DNA of 64,000 nucleotides from Juglans regia (taxonomy: Eukaryota > Streptophyta > Magnoliopsida > Fagales > Juglandaceae), in NCBI RefSeq assembly GCF_001411555.2, contig NC_049907.1, positions 38,555,482 to 38,619,481 of the forward strand, read 5' to 3'. Shown here in pieces: positions 35,301 to 48,194 of this stretch. Numbering within the stretch: position 1 is the stretch's first letter; each line of letters begins with the position of its first letter. The notes below the pieces were generated by a model that made no database searches, was not told the origin of the DNA, and saw nothing but the letters and a program-made list of their open reading frames with translations. The translations under genes and the position numbers were made by a program.

Positions 35301-38300
35301 ATGTGCACTTAAAAAAGTTGACCAACACCACCAAAAATACCCACCATACAGCGTGATCACAAATTACAAAATAGAATCAAGGAAAACACCTAATAATTCA
35401 GCAGCAAAATCACCTGTTCAAGAAATAATATGGGTGTTCTTTTTTTTATCAAAGCTATTCAATGTCACGTGTAGAGACATTCAAACTTAAAAGGCAAAAG
35501 CCAATGCCAGCAAAGCTTAAACCTTCACTTGCAGCTTTCCATTCCAGTACCTACTGATTTCCTCTGGGTGGCACCCAGGTCAATATTTGCAATTCAGGCT
35601 CTCTACATTTCTTTTTATAAGTACAGACTTTCTACATACATTTAATCTATAATAGTCAAGAAGATTTACAAAATCACCCATACACACTTCTAATGGTCAG
35701 GCAAACATTATTGTCTGAAAAACCCATAACTAAACAATTAATTTCGGAAAAAAATGTTTCCTTTTATTAAGAACCGGTTGATGTCAACATTCATGATTCA
35801 TAACTACAAAACTTGGACACCAAATACTTACCTTGTCTGCTGAGGCAGTTAAGAATAAATCACCCCGAGCAACAAATTTTAGACTGGTAACCTATCAAAT
35901 GCAATGTCTAATCAGCCAACAGATTTTCAAAACAGGACAACTCCAGCAATTGAATAATAGAATAAAAGTCAAAACCTTTTTGGAATGACCACTGAGTGTA
36001 GATAAGATCTGTCCTGATGGTCGATCAAAAAGTACAGCATTTGTGTCGAGCCCTCCAGTTGCAATTATGTCCTAGATAGCAGGGGAAAAAATGCATTAGC
36101 CAGAACCATATTTGAGTCAATGTCAGCACCATCTAGAATGAAAATCATTGTTGCACCAAAAGAGTGTTGAATGAAAAATAGCACAGAACTTAAAAAGCCA
36201 AAAGATCCAATCACATGCAGCAATGGAACTCCACTCAAGCTCCAAATACCTAATTCAGACATAATAGTTACAGCAATCATACAGATGCACACGTGAAGCA
36301 AACTCTTATTCACGGTCAGGTCAGCCCCCATTCCAATTACATTAGGAGGTCTTTCACTTTTGCCAGATCTAGAGAAATACTTCGAGCCCTCCATCCCAGA
36401 TTCCACCACTGCGGCCATCTGGTTCACCAGTACTACCAAAAATTCTAATGCTCACGTTACTCTTACTGATGGTTTTCTTCGACATGAGAAGACAATGTCA
36501 TAACCACTAGACAAAACAGACCCAAAGGTCATTCTTCATATACCTCCGCGCCAAGAATAGAAGTTGTTCGTTTTGTTTCGATAAGCAATTCAAGACTTCA
36601 TTGGTTCATGATGTGAAACCTCACCAAGGCATGGCCCTTCAGACCCACCCCAGGAAAAAAACCCAAATACACGACCCCACCCTCTATAATTGTCCATCAG
36701 TAATCCAGGGGAATTCCAAGTACAAAATCAAGCCTAAGATGTCTGGATCTATGGTTCATTCTATGCCCATACTTTGACCACTAGGCTGCAGCCTGACAGG
36801 TTGAAGCAAACTCTTAATCAACTGGAAAATTTTGGAGTATACTGTCAAAATAAGAAAGAAAACAATATGGCAAGCTAGTGACCAAGCTCCAATGTCCATA
36901 GGGAAATCCTCCATATGACTTGTATATAAGAGCTTCTAAGCCCCACCCATATAGTATGACATCTGTCCAATAAGTAAACAACAACATAAACATAAAAAAG
37001 CTCACAGTTTCCTAACCAAAGTGTGCGAATCCTGTCTTAATAGGGTCCCAAAGACCACACCGAACTGTATTCTCTTTGAGAATATCTGATGATCTGCCCT
37101 CACAAAAGGTGGTAATAGCCTGATCAAACCAAGTTTTTTTACTGTAACACTCGTGTACTCTTATTTTGTATTTTTTCCACCTTTTGTTTGCTGGTAGCAC
37201 TTTTGGCAACAGGATCATACTTGACAGTAGTAAGACCATAATGCACCAAAAACATAAAAGGTAGCACGTGCAAAGAAATCAAAGCAGAGGATCGGAGCAA
37301 CCATTAGTCGAGGCACTTGCCAATACATTTCAGGCAACTATTTGGCACAGTGCCAATGACAACTTACTCCAATGAAATACCAATATTTTTTTTTGATCGG
37401 TATGAAATACCAATATAACAATAAGATATGTATGAAAAAGAAAATAGATTGTAGTGAATGCTGTACCTTTTCATAATGGATGTCAAGAGATACAATGCCT
37501 GGTTTGCTAGTTTTGTGAAGTGGATGACTAGAAATCTGAGTATAACTCTCTAGAGCATCAATGGTAGCCACTGTTGGAGGTATCTGAAAAGAAACCATAC
37601 AGGAAAAGGGGGGAGAAAGAGGAAATTCACAGTGATTAGTAATTGATATACATGATTAAAGTACAATATACATCATTAAACTCTTCCTCATTGTCATTAT
37701 AAACAAACGAAACAAAAACATATTAATTTTGAGAATGCTCGGATCCAAAAAAGATTGAATAGAGTATGCTCGGATCACTTTCCCGTTGTTTTGGATTGTG
37801 GAGGTATTCATGAAGGAAAAAGATATTTTAAGTTTGAGAACATGTGGCTGAAAACCGAGGGATTTGTGGAGAAGGTGAGGACGTGGCGGTCCTCATACTC
37901 CTTTGAGGGATCACCAAGCTTCACTTTGGCGGGTAAGCTGAAAGCCCTGAAGACTGACTTGAAAAGGTGGAATATTGAAGTCTTTGGTCACATTTCTAAT
38001 AAAAAATTGTCCCTCTTGGAGGCTCTAAGGGGTTTGGAGGAAAGGGAGATACACCTCCCTCTTTCAGCTGAGGACTCATGTAGGAAAACAGCCATCACTT
38101 TGGAATTGGAGAAGGTGTTTCTTATGGAAGAAATTTCTTGAAGACAAAAATCACGTGCCCTATGGCTAAAGGAAGGAGACAAATGCACTAAATTCTTTCA
38201 TCGGGTGGCCAATTCTCATCGCAGAAATAATGCCATCGAGGTGATTCAGATGGAAGGTCAGGTTTACTCGGATCTTGATGCTGTTAAGAATCAAATTGTT

Positions 38301-41300
38301 AATTTTTATACAGATCTTGCTGAAACAGCTCCTTGTAGACCCAAACTTGATGGTATGCCTTTTGAGACTATTGACCAGCTAAGCTCTACATGGCCGGAGA
38401 GGCCATTTGAGTCGGAGGAGGTTTTTCAGGTGATTCGTGGGATGGCCAAGGATAAAGCCTCGGGTCCGGATGGGTTTCCGATGGCTTTTTATTATGATTG
38501 TTGAGAGGTAGTGGGTGGTGATATTATGCAGGTTTTTCAGGAACTATACATCTTTGGGAAATTTGAAAAAAGCATTAATGTGTCTTTTATTGTGCTTATC
38601 CCTAAGAAAGTTGGTGATGTGGATGTGAAGGACTTTCGGCCTATTAGTCTCATAAATGGAGTTTATAAGATCATCTCAAAGGTGCTCGCTAATCGCATGA
38701 ACACAGTTATGAGTAGCATTATTTCTAAATCTCAAAATGCTTTTGTGAAGGGGAGAGAAATTCTGGATTCGGTATTGATAGCTAATGAATGCTTGGATTG
38801 TAGAATCAAGGAGGGCCTACCTAGACTCTTGTGCAAGTTAGACATGGAGAAGGCTTATGACCATGTTAATTGGGACTTTTTGTGTTACTTACTTGGGAGG
38901 TGCGGTTTTGGGGATAGACGGATAACGTGTATTAGGCATTGCATATCTATGGCTCGGTTCTCGGTTTTGGTAAATGGAGTACCGGAAGGATTTTTTAACA
39001 GCTCTAGGGGCCTCTGGCAAGGGGACCCACTCTCCCCTTTGATTTTTGTGGTTGTTATGGAAGCATTGAGTCGAATGTTGCGTGCGGCGTTGAATGGAGG
39101 TTTTCTTGCTGGATTTTCAGTGGGTGGGGTTCTCATATCTCATCTTTTATTTGCTAATGACACACTATTGTTTTGTGAGCCTAACATTGATAATTTGCAA
39201 TATTTTAGGGTTGTACTACTTTGTTTCAAAGCGGTGTCAAGCTAGAAGGTAAACCTATCAAAGTCTGAAATGGTTCCCATGGGTAGTGTACATAATATTG
39301 AAGGTTTGGCGAACATTCTGGGTTGCAAGGTTGCCTCGCTGCTCTTGAAATATCTGGGCTTACCGTGGGGGCTGCTTTCAAGACAAAAACCATCTGGGAT
39401 GGTGTGTTACAAAGAATTGAAAGACAATTGGCTGGGTGGAAACGGATATATTTGTCTAAAGGTGGTCATTTGACTCTTATCAAGAGCACTCTTTCTAATC
39501 TCTTTACTTATTTCTTATCCCTCTTTCCATTACCGGAAAGTGTGGCCTCTTGTATGGAGAAAATCTTTCGCAATTTTCTATGGGGTGGGATGGGGGAAGA
39601 AATGAAGTTCCATCTTGCGAGTTGGGATGAAGTTTGCTTACCCATTCAATGTGGTGGATTGGGGGTGTGTAACGTGAGGGCTTTCAATAGAGCACTATTG
39701 GGGAAATGGTTGTGGAGATACCATAAAGAAGGGGAGGGTTTATGGCGAGAAGTCATAGATGCTAAATATGGGAGTATGAGTGGGACTGGTGTTCTAAGGA
39801 AGCTGGATTGTGGAAAAATATTAGAGTGGGATGGGATAGATTCTCCAAGTATTTTAGATTTGCAATTGGAAGAGGTGATAAGAGTTTTCTTTTGGCACGA
39901 TGCTTGGTGTGGTGAACGGGTCCTAAAGCAGGTGTTTCCCACACTTTATCAGATTTCCAGAGACAGAGGCTGTCGTGGCTGACTTAATGGTAATTTCTAA
40001 TGGTGTGGTCCATTGGGATGTAAGCTTCTCGAGAGCTGTTCATGATTGGGAGCTGGATATGCTTGCTGAATTTTTTGACTCGCTATATGCAATAGCAATG
40101 GGCAGTGAGTTGGAGGATAATCTGATCTGGATTTTTCGACTCGCTATATGATTTTTTGACTCGCTATATGATTTTTTCGGTGCGCTCTTTCTACAAGGCC
40201 CTCTTGGGAGTTTCTAATGACCATAATTTTCCTTGGAAGGCCATTTGGCAATGTAAAGAACCGTCTAAGATCGCTTTCTTTGTATGGACTACATCTCTTG
40301 GGCAGATCCTCAAGTCGGATAATTTGAGAAAACGTGGTCTTATCATAGTAGATTGGTGCTTCTTGTGTAAGTGTGATGGGGAATCAGTGGATCATCTTAT
40401 GTTACATTGTGAGGTGCCAAGGTGTTAATGGAATGAGATCCTTAATAGGACAGGGTGGCTTGGGTTATGCCTAGAACAGTTAGAGATATTCTGGGGTGCT
40501 GAACAGGAATTAGGGGGAATTCACATATAGCTGCTGTGTGGAGATTGATTCCTCATTGCATTATGTGGTGCTTATGGCTAGATAGAAATAAGAGGTGCTT
40601 TGAAGACATGGAACGTTCTTTGGAGGAGCTGAAGCGATTCTTTTACAATACTTTATTTTCTTGGGCTTCGGCCATTATTTGTAATTAGGATATAATTAGG
40701 ATACTTTCCATGATCTGCTTGTATCTCTCACTAGTATCTAGATGTAATTAGGTTTCATGTTCTGTTTGTATACTCCTGGGTACTTTGTTTCTATTCTTTT
40801 ATCAATAAAACTTACTTTTACCTAAAAAAAAAACATACATTTGGCAAAATGGAGGGATAGGGAAGGAAAAACAAAGTATGTTTATTGTCCCTTTTACTTA
40901 TAAAAAAAATGTTTATTGTCCCTTTAGGTGTTTAGTTGCTTTGGTGGAACTGGAGAGAAGAGAAATGATTTGTGAGCCCCAAGACTAAAAACATTGAAAC
41001 ACACTCCTCTCTTCTTCCTCCCATTTCCCCGCAACTTTGGGAGGATGTAAAATGGTGGGCCTAGAGGGGAATGGAAAAGGAATCTCTGTGCTCCCGTACT
41101 TCTTCTTCCCCTTCCCCTTCCCCTTCCCCTTCCCCTTCCCCCTAACCAAGCAATGAAAAGGAATGTACTATAGATAAAAGAGATAATAAGTAAAAGAGAA
41201 TGTCCTTTTAACAAATCAGCTAGTGCGGCAATCAAAACAATCTCTGTAATACTAAGGGCAGGTTTGGGAGGTGGGATGAGACATAAAATTCTCATCTCAT

Positions 41301-44300
41301 CTCATCATTACACTTTTTTCAAATCCCCATACAAAATATAATAAACAATTCAATTTTTTCAAATCTCAATTCAACTTTTTCAAATCCCAACACAATAATA
41401 ATACTAAAACATAATATTTTAAACACTAAAACAAAACACAAAATTCTTATCTCACCCCCCAAACCTGCCCTAAATCAAAACGAGCAATACCTGGCGTTTT
41501 TTACGCTGTTGTGAGAGAGATGCATTACAGTCAGTTAGCTCAGCAATAATACCAGCAGATATTCCAGCCCGTATTCTCTTTCCACCAGGGCCCAACTCCT
41601 CATCCTCAGCAGCTATAATGGCATTAACAGAACCCCAATTAGCTATGATTTAAATTAATACAAAAAGAATACAAACCAAGAATAGTGGAACTATCTACCT
41701 CTTTTACCATTGCTAATTGAAGGAGTGTTTGCTGTAACTGCCACTGATGCTGACATGGGTATCTGCCGATCAGCCTGAGCAAGCAATGACCTTGCTTCAT
41801 CCCTTTCTTTTTTAAGTCTTGCAATCACGCGGCAAGCAGCATCATGCTGCCCATAAATGACAGGTTGAACCGACCAAATTTTAGATGAAACCATCGAAGT
41901 TATAGATGCATTAAATCTATAAGATATAAGCATAACAGAGCAATCAAGAGTCATCAGAGATTTTAAAAAGCAAAACGGGAATGTGCAAGATAAGGAACCG
42001 GGTATGAGATATTGTGAAAAGAGTGAAGAAAAAAAATTCCCAAAGTATTGAAAAATGAAGCGAGCTGGAGTGATTGCATGCTACATCCAAGGATATCTGC
42101 CAAACTAGCTACATTCCCCACTCTCCCAACCGGAAGCAATTCCAACTTAGTTAAGTTCACCTCAAAGCCTCAAAAACAAACTCTAGTAATAAACCAACTC
42201 CAGAAGAATGTTTTTGCTAATACCTGGTACAGTGCATGACTTAGCTCTTGTCTAGCTGTATGCAGTTGTTGTTCCAAAGCAAAATTGGATAGCATCAGAC
42301 CATCCCATTCCTGTAAGCACAGAGAGGAGTATACCTTATGACTTGACAATAAAGAGAAACTCAATTACTTCTTAATTGATAGAATCAATGTGCAAAACAT
42401 AAGCCACTATAGCAATCAGCATTATTTAACAAATTGGTACAAGACATAGCTCGCTAAGTTAGAGCCCCAATTGATATCATAAATTAGTATGCACACACAC
42501 CATATCAGAAGAAAAGGATATTGTATACTACCCGTGTACCGAGGCTACGCCTATTGTTATTGTCAATAAAGCTTCCAATTACTAATCAAAAACTTTTGAT
42601 AGATGATCAACTCATTAAAAAACACAAGGGGACGTTGCAGCCTGCAGGGCAGACGGTATGTTTCACATACGAAAGAAAAAACATGAACAGTATCATCCAA
42701 CCCAATATAAGAAATCCCTTATACTTGATGACTCAGTTTGTGCTTATGACCATTGCAAGGAATAAAATAAATCTATACAATCATTGCCTACTTCAGATAT
42801 ATGAAAACCCGATAACCTTATTCAGCTCAAGCATACTTGACATATACAAAAACTGAAGACCCATATTACATTTATAACTAGTTCAGACCCATATTATGTG
42901 TATTACTAGTTCTGTGGCAAGAAGAGTTCATTGGAAGTAATACAGTTTTTATCCTTCTTCTGGATCTAGTTTTCCAATGCAGTTATTTGAACTTGTGACT
43001 GAAGAGATTAAGCCTGCACTAAAAAGGCCATTTCAATGAAATATACTAATAAATGAATTATTGATCAACATTTCCACAAGACTTGGAATTTGGGCTATGA
43101 TTTGAAATGCTTGACACAGATATGGTTTTGTGACAGTGATGACAGCATGTAGCTATTGTGGCAGTGGTGATACTGATAACAATCATGTCAGTGGTGGTCA
43201 TGCTGATTGTGATAGTCTCGGATGCTGTGTCAGCATTGCCACAGGTTATAGAGGACCAGACCGCAGCAGCATCAGCAACATAGTGACGATGGTAGCATAG
43301 TTGACAAAATCACGGTGGTCATGAGGTAATTAGGGCAACAGTGGAGGGGTCAACAATGGAAGTAGTGGCAATAAAGCACTAGAACAACACTGAGGAGATG
43401 GTCACAAAGACAATAATCAGAATGGAAATACCATACAGCAACCAATATTCTAATGGTGATTTTGAAGAGATGGTGCTGTGAACAACAGAGATAGCAACAA
43501 TGAACATACGTGGTTGTCCCAATGAATAAAAAACAAAACAATACCACCACTCACTACTACTTATATTAGAATCTCCATTGTAGGTGGAATATAACAGAAT
43601 GTTGAAACCTAGATTTTCAATCAAAGCATTAGACTTTTTTTAAGTAACATAAGTTTTGCTAAGAGTCATAAAGGGTGCTACCCCAGTACCACATAAAGTA
43701 TACAAGAGATCCACCTAATAAGCAAAAGAGTACCAGAATATAGACAAGTATATCCTATCATAATCTCTTATCTTGTGACGTGACAAAATCAGGTATTTTT
43801 CTTGTTTTAATTTCCTGCAGTCTCGCACAAAAGTACCACTCATAAACATCCATATCCGTGACCCCACTGGTCACCTTATTTTAGGGGGTTGAGGTGTCAT
43901 TCAACCCAAAGGGCATTCAGAAAACCTCACTCTTCTTGCTCACAAAGCAATTTTTTCTACAATTTTCTCTCTTACTGCAAGAAATTACAGCAAGTTTACA
44001 TCAGTGAAGTCAATCCATGAAACACTTAAAACCCTAGCAAGATTCATAAGTTTTGGTTCTACCTTCTCCCATACCATTTAAGCCAACATGATAGCCCATT
44101 GATTTTAACAGCAGACAACCATGTTTTTAATTTTGAAATTGTCCCACATACCATGTGAACTCCATGAGTATCTTCAATATATAATAGTTTGGCATTAGGT
44201 CAAAATTGTATGTGAGAGTGAAAGGGAGAAGGATTGTAAAATCTCCAAATTCCAAATTTTTTGTTTTTCCTCATATTGAATGATGTAATTGCTACTTTCC

Positions 44301-46340
44301 ATCATGTCTGACCACAGCTATAGAGTTTCAACAAGAGGAATTAACGATGAAGATTACGATGATGATATCAATACATGCACTAGTTGCATGTCTAAAATCT
44401 ACTGACCATAAAAAACAAACTAGAGTCCAAGTTTCATAGCCATGACAAACTAATGACAATGAAGAACCACAATCTAATGAACAGTACTGTATTACGAACT
44501 GAGAAAAATGGACAAGAGTCTGCAGCATGTAAAGCTATCTAAAGAATCTATGCAATTTCTCTTGTATACTCCCTCTGTACTGGGGCTATGCCTAATTATG
44601 TGGATTAATAAATTTCTTACTTATATATATATAAAAAGAATCTATACAACACAAATCAGGAAAATATGGTCATAGACCGAAACACCATACATTCTGGAAC
44701 ATTCCAAGCATGCCGGGTATGCTTGCAGCCTGTAGAGGTCTGGGCTTCACTATCTGCATGGCAAGCCACCAAGAATGCATCAGTGCACGATAAATGCAAT
44801 TAACAGCAAGTCTCTTAACTACCTAGCTTATACATTTCTTTGTCAGTGTAAAAGATGACTAGGTTCAAATCCAATTGCACGAACTTCCTTTAACATTTTT
44901 TATGAGTAATAAATATTTTTACTGATAAGCGCAAAAGGTGCAACTCTAGTACATAGGAGGTATATAAGAGAGACACCTATCTAGAAGGTGAAAAAGATAC
45001 TAAAAATTCATGCAGGTTGAGTCCAATAAAGTTTATTGATAGGAAGGTCCTCCATACTAAAAATTCATGCGAGCTTCCTATAATGTTAAAAACAGAAAAT
45101 ATACAAACTTTCTAAGCGTACCTTGCCTGTATTGATTGAAACAATATCATCCAGCGCAAGTGGTTCCCCCGTAATTGGGCATTTTCCAAAATCCTATTCA
45201 AAATAAAGATGCAGTATTTCATCAAAATAGAACTGTTATAAAAATAAAATTAAAAAAAAAGGGGCAAATTAATCACTGAAAGTTACAAGACACTATTGAG
45301 AAGACATATATCAAGGTTTTTTTGGCATGAACAAGTAAATTGCGGAAAAATTAACTAAGAAAATACTGAACCAAAGGAATGAAAAAGATAAAAGCAGCCC
45401 TCCATTCAACTTATAAAAAGAGTAGAAAAGTATGAAGCAAAGGTATTAACGTTCTGAACGGAAGAAAGAAAATAAGAAAAGTTTTCCCATCCATCCTAAA
45501 TCCCAAGTTGTTTTCACAACAGAATGGAAACTCCAAACATTCCAAAATGCCGTGAAGAACAGGAGTAAAAATTTACAAGTATTTCTCCATTTAGATTAAT
45601 TAGATCTATAGAATGAGAATAAACAAAGGGAAATCACATTTTGGCACCAAACTACCTCCCCAAACCGCACAGTTTAGGGCTGATAAATTGATAATTCTGG
45701 TTGGCGTCCGGGAAATCATTAAGCTCTGTGAATAAGCAAATAAATCCACAACCCCAGCTTGCTTCCCAAAACCAATTAAAGGAGAAATGAAGCATTGAAA
45801 TCACACTTGTGCCGAAATATTTGCTCTCCAAGTGGGAAAAAAAATCAGAAACAATTAACCTAACGATTAAGAATTACACTTTCAAGCCCTTCTCAGCTTC
45901 CAAGTATGAGCCAACATTCAGCTTACTAGCCAGGAAAACATAATCTGCCATAGAATTAGTCTTTCTGAATTAAAAAATTCTCCTTTTTGGTATTTTTATG
46001 ATTTTTAGTTCCCAAAATCCTGAAACCTCAATTTTATTCTAGACATTACTCCCCGAGCTTTTCTGAGCAACTAAGCAACTAACAACGAGAGAGCAAAAGA
46101 CAACCCTAGAACAAAGAAAGAGAAACAAACATACGGAGATGTGCCTCTCGATTAACCGCTTCTCGTAGAGCAGCCCAGATTTCTTGGAAACCACGGGCTC
46201 TTCCGGCACTTCGCCGGAGACTGTACAGGCATAGTAAGACGCACATAGAACAGAGATCAGAAAATAATAACCAAAAAGCAACTGAATACCAGAAGGAAAA
46301 GGAGAAAGTGAGAGAAGATAGAGTTACTTGAGCAGTTCAT
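32311..46340 (-). CDS. PRP19: Pre-mRNA-processing factor 19 (U-box/WD40 ubiquitin ligase, MAC3/PRP19)
   Basis: Eighteen exons (minus strand) give 524 residues: 46340-46328, 46220-46135, 45193-45122, 44753-44691, 42310-42224, 41846-41699, 41612-41491, 37583-37467, 36071-35976, 35891-35832, 35035-34961, 34296-34192, 33894-33778, 33694-33617, 33536-33440, 33218-33167, 32591-32521, 32426-32311. Every junction is GT-AG and in phase. An N-terminal U-box ([32 protein letters not shown], about 1-70) is followed by the Prp19 coiled-coil tetramerisation region ([18 protein letters not shown], about 75-140) and WD40 repeats from about 215 to the end ([49 protein letters not shown]). It is the core of the NineTeen complex that activates the spliceosome; Arabidopsis MAC3A/MAC3B also act in immunity. 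Length equals the family's. Confidence 0.95.
37740..40835 (+). mobile_element. 5'-truncated L1 LINE in PRP19 intron 7, antisense
   Basis: The plus strand starts inside the endonuclease domain ([13 protein letters not shown]), so the 5' part is missing. It then carries the linker, reverse transcriptase, a zf-RVT domain and the L1-type tail ([18 protein letters not shown]), and ends with GTATACTCCTGGGTACTTTG, ATCAATAAAACTTAC and a short poly-A. It lies in the intron between exons 41612-41491 and 37583-37467 and points against the gene. Target duplications are not clear: AAAAACATA occurs on both sides but overlaps the poly-A. Confidence 0.9.
37741..40680 (+). pseudogene. L1 ORF2 (endonuclease end, reverse transcriptase, zf-RVT), broken
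   Basis: Reading-frame pieces in order: 37741-38140 (endonuclease C-terminus and linker), 38205-38504 ([15 protein letters not shown]), 38511-39245 (reverse transcriptase: [51 protein letters not shown], and FANDTLLFC, where the catalytic FADD has become FAND), 39323-39982, and 40156-40428 (zf-[39 protein letters not shown]). Stops at about 38141, 38502, 39243 and 40426 and a frameshift near 39330-39390 interrupt it. A short direct duplication (GACTCGCTATATGATTTTTT) occurs at 40139-40178. Confidence 0.88.
41101..41152. repeat. (CTTCCC)n minisatellite
   Basis: About seven copies of CCCCTT in PRP19 intron 7. Confidence 0.9.
41256..41470. mobile_element. Tourist-like MITE, complete, PRP19 intron 7
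   Basis: Best-preserved copy of the family: terminal repeats GGGCAGGTTTGGGAGGTG and its partner GGGCAGGTTTGGGGGGTG (right end, reverse complement) match at 17 of 18 positions, and the perfect 3-bp duplication TAA is at 41253-41255 and 41471-41473. The interior is 180 bp without coding capacity. TAA duplication and size fit PIF/Harbinger-derived Tourist elements. Confidence 0.9.
42529..42600 (+). mobile_element. L1 3'-end remnant, PRP19 intron 4
   Basis: GTATACTACCCGTGTACCGAGGCTACGCC followed by TTGTCAATAAAGCTTCCAATTACT is the L1 3' end pattern, antisense to PRP19. Confidence 0.5.
43638..43735 (-). mobile_element. L1 3'-end remnant, PRP19 intron 4, sense
   Basis: On the minus strand: TTGTATACTTTATGTGGTACTGGGG ... 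GCAAAACTTATGTTACTT and a short A-run. Same pattern as the plus-strand tails, here in the gene's own orientation. Confidence 0.5.
44564..44640 (+). mobile_element. L1 3'-end remnant, PRP19 intron 4
   Basis: CTTGTATACTCCCTCTGTACTGGGGCTATGCC then GATTAATAAATTTCTTACTTATATATA, the L1 3' end pattern, antisense to PRP19. Confidence 0.6.
44898..45005 (-). mobile_element. L1 3'-end remnant, PRP19 intron 3, sense
   Basis: On the minus strand: CTTATATACCTCCTATGTACTAGAG ... GCTTATCAGTAAAAATATTTATTACTC. Same class of remnant, sense to PRP19. Confidence 0.5.
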
Positions 46341-46445
46341 TGTAGGTGAGAGAGCTAGGGTTTCGCTCCGAGCCTGTCTCGCCCGAAATGAGAGGAGTGA
46401 ACAAAAAGAGAGGAAATTGAGAGAGAAGTGGTTTTTGTGACTAGT
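46341..46445 (-). promoter_or_regulatory. PRP19 5' leader and proximal promoter
   Basis: CT-rich on the minus strand (TCTCTCAATTTCCTCTCTTT, CTCTCACCTACA), as is common in plant leaders. The transcription start cannot be placed. A MITE copy begins right upstream. Confidence 0.35.
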
Positions 46446-46446
46446 T

Positions 46447-46620
46447 TATTTTTACAGCACATTCAATTCATTTCACGTAATTATTATAATTGTTTTAAAT
46501 TTTTATTTAAAATAAAATAAATAATTCATCATTTTAAATCACATCAAATTAATATTAAAAATTTATATTTTAATAATATTTATTAAAAAAAATAGACACC
46601 AGTTTTGGGATGTACGGCCT
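46447..46620. mobile_element. Tourist-like MITE copy, degenerate, PRP19 promoter
   Basis: The interior (TAATTATTATAATTGTTTTAAATTTTTATTTAAAATAAAATAAATAATTC ... TTTTAATAATATTTATT) matches the family; terminal repeats are eroded. Confidence 0.55.
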
Positions 46621-47244
46621 CCGACCTGACCAGTCCAAACTGAAATTACGGTCTAATTATAATTTATGGATATATAATAATTTTTAAAAAATAAAAATAT
46701 GTCAATATTATAGTCTATAAGAAAATGAAAAATTAAAATATCTTGTCATTAATATCTTCAGAACAGTTAATAATTTGTCTAGTACTTGCATGAATCTTCA
46801 AGGACTATTCTAAAACTTATTTATTAATTATAATATTTTATTCTTAAAAAATATTCTAAAAAACTTATTTATTCCAAAACTTAATAATAATATTTTATTA
46901 TTTAAAAAATTATTGGAGAAAAATTATCAACAGTTAATATAAATATTTCTACTAAACTGTTCTGTTCTTGATTGAAAGTGTTCCTAATTCTGATTAGGGA
47001 AAAAAAACATTTGGAAAAACTTAAAAAAGTGTGCCTAATCTATACCTTTTAAGCATTAATATCTGAGAGATAATCAAATCAAATCAAACCAAACATTAAT
47101 ATCTTGTAAATGAATTGAGGGTAATGGCAATTTCTCAATTATAAGTTATTTAAAATTGATTTGTTTGCTTTTCAAACTCAAGAGAAACTATCGAAGAAAG
47201 TCTGCGCCGAGGAGTACTTTAATTGGGAGAGGGAGCTAGTGAAG

Positions 47245-48192
47245 CCGTTTTGATACTTCCTCTTTTGAATATTGAGATTGGACGAAATAAAAAATTAGTA
47301 AATAGTAATGTGATGTATTGATGCCGTGTTTTGTACCCGCCACCTTCCTCTTCTCCTGTGGCGGTGTTATGCAAAACAACAACAATTAAGGGTTTGAGAT
47401 GTGTGTGCAACAATTCCGATATCAAAGTTAATGTTGAGTGCAGTGAAAAAGGAATGAGGGAGAAGAAGATGAAGAGAGTTTCAAATAGATCCCCCTTACC
47501 TAAGCTTGGAGAAAGGTTTATATACTCAGCTGAGGTGATCCCCTCTTTACTATTGTCTGCAGGCCGTACTGAACACTACATTCCTGGCAGGCGACTACAT
47601 GTCTCCTCAATGGCCACGCTGTCGCATTAAATGCTAGTGTCCTTCACGTCTACACTTCATGTCGGGTGGAGGAAGTGTGCTCACTATCAAAATTCCTAAG
47701 TCAAGGCGTGGCTCCTGCTGCTGTTGTCAATTGTGGTTGTTCTCGTACCATCAACGCAGTGTGCTCTCCTGCAGGATGTGTCGGCAGTGATACACGTGGT
47801 CGCTTTGACGACCATCTTTTGCTTGACGCATATCCCGTGGGCTGGACCCGAGTCTTCTCTTATTATCCATACGGAGTCGGGCTGCACACCTATTCCTAGG
47901 AGGACCTAAGCTAGGGCCTTCACTCACCTTGCCAAGGGGAATTCTCTTTTTAAAATAATCTGTAAATAATAATAAAATAATTTAAATTAATATTTTTATT
48001 GAATTTTAAAAAAGAATAGAAAAAAAATTGAATAAAAATATTATAAAATTAAAATATTTTTATATTATAATTTTTTAATGTAATTTTTATTTTAAGATTT
48101 GGAAAAATGAGAAATTAAAAAGTGTTTATGTTTAAGTAGTGTTTGGATGTTGAAATGAGATGAGACCAATTGTTTATCCAAACGGGGCCTTA
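47245..48192. mobile_element. Tourist-like MITE copy split by a GC-richer insertion
   Basis: Left part (about 47245-47309) reads TTTTGAATATTGAGATTGGACG ... AGTAAATAGTAATG, and the right part (about 47954-48190) continues with AATAATCTGTAAATAATAAT and ends TTATCCAAACGGGGCC before TTA. The order matches the intact family members. About 640 bp of unlike DNA (47310-47953) separates them. Confidence 0.6.
47310..47953. other. Unclassified GC-richer insertion
   Basis: Starts TGATGTATTGATGCCGTGTTTTGTACCCGCC and ends near CACCTTGCCAAGGGGAATTCTC. The composition is much less AT-rich than the flanks. It includes a TATA-like TTTATATACTCAGCTGAGG at about 47516. It could be a solo LTR, but I cannot find TG..CA ends or a clear target duplication. 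The open frames in it (for example 47666-47899) show no domain. Confidence 0.4.
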
Positions 48193-48194
48193 GA

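Noticed and set aside
47666..47899. Frames in the GC-richer insertion at 47.3-47.95 kb
   Set aside because: Three overlapping frames on both strands, none with a domain; GC-richness alone produces such frames.
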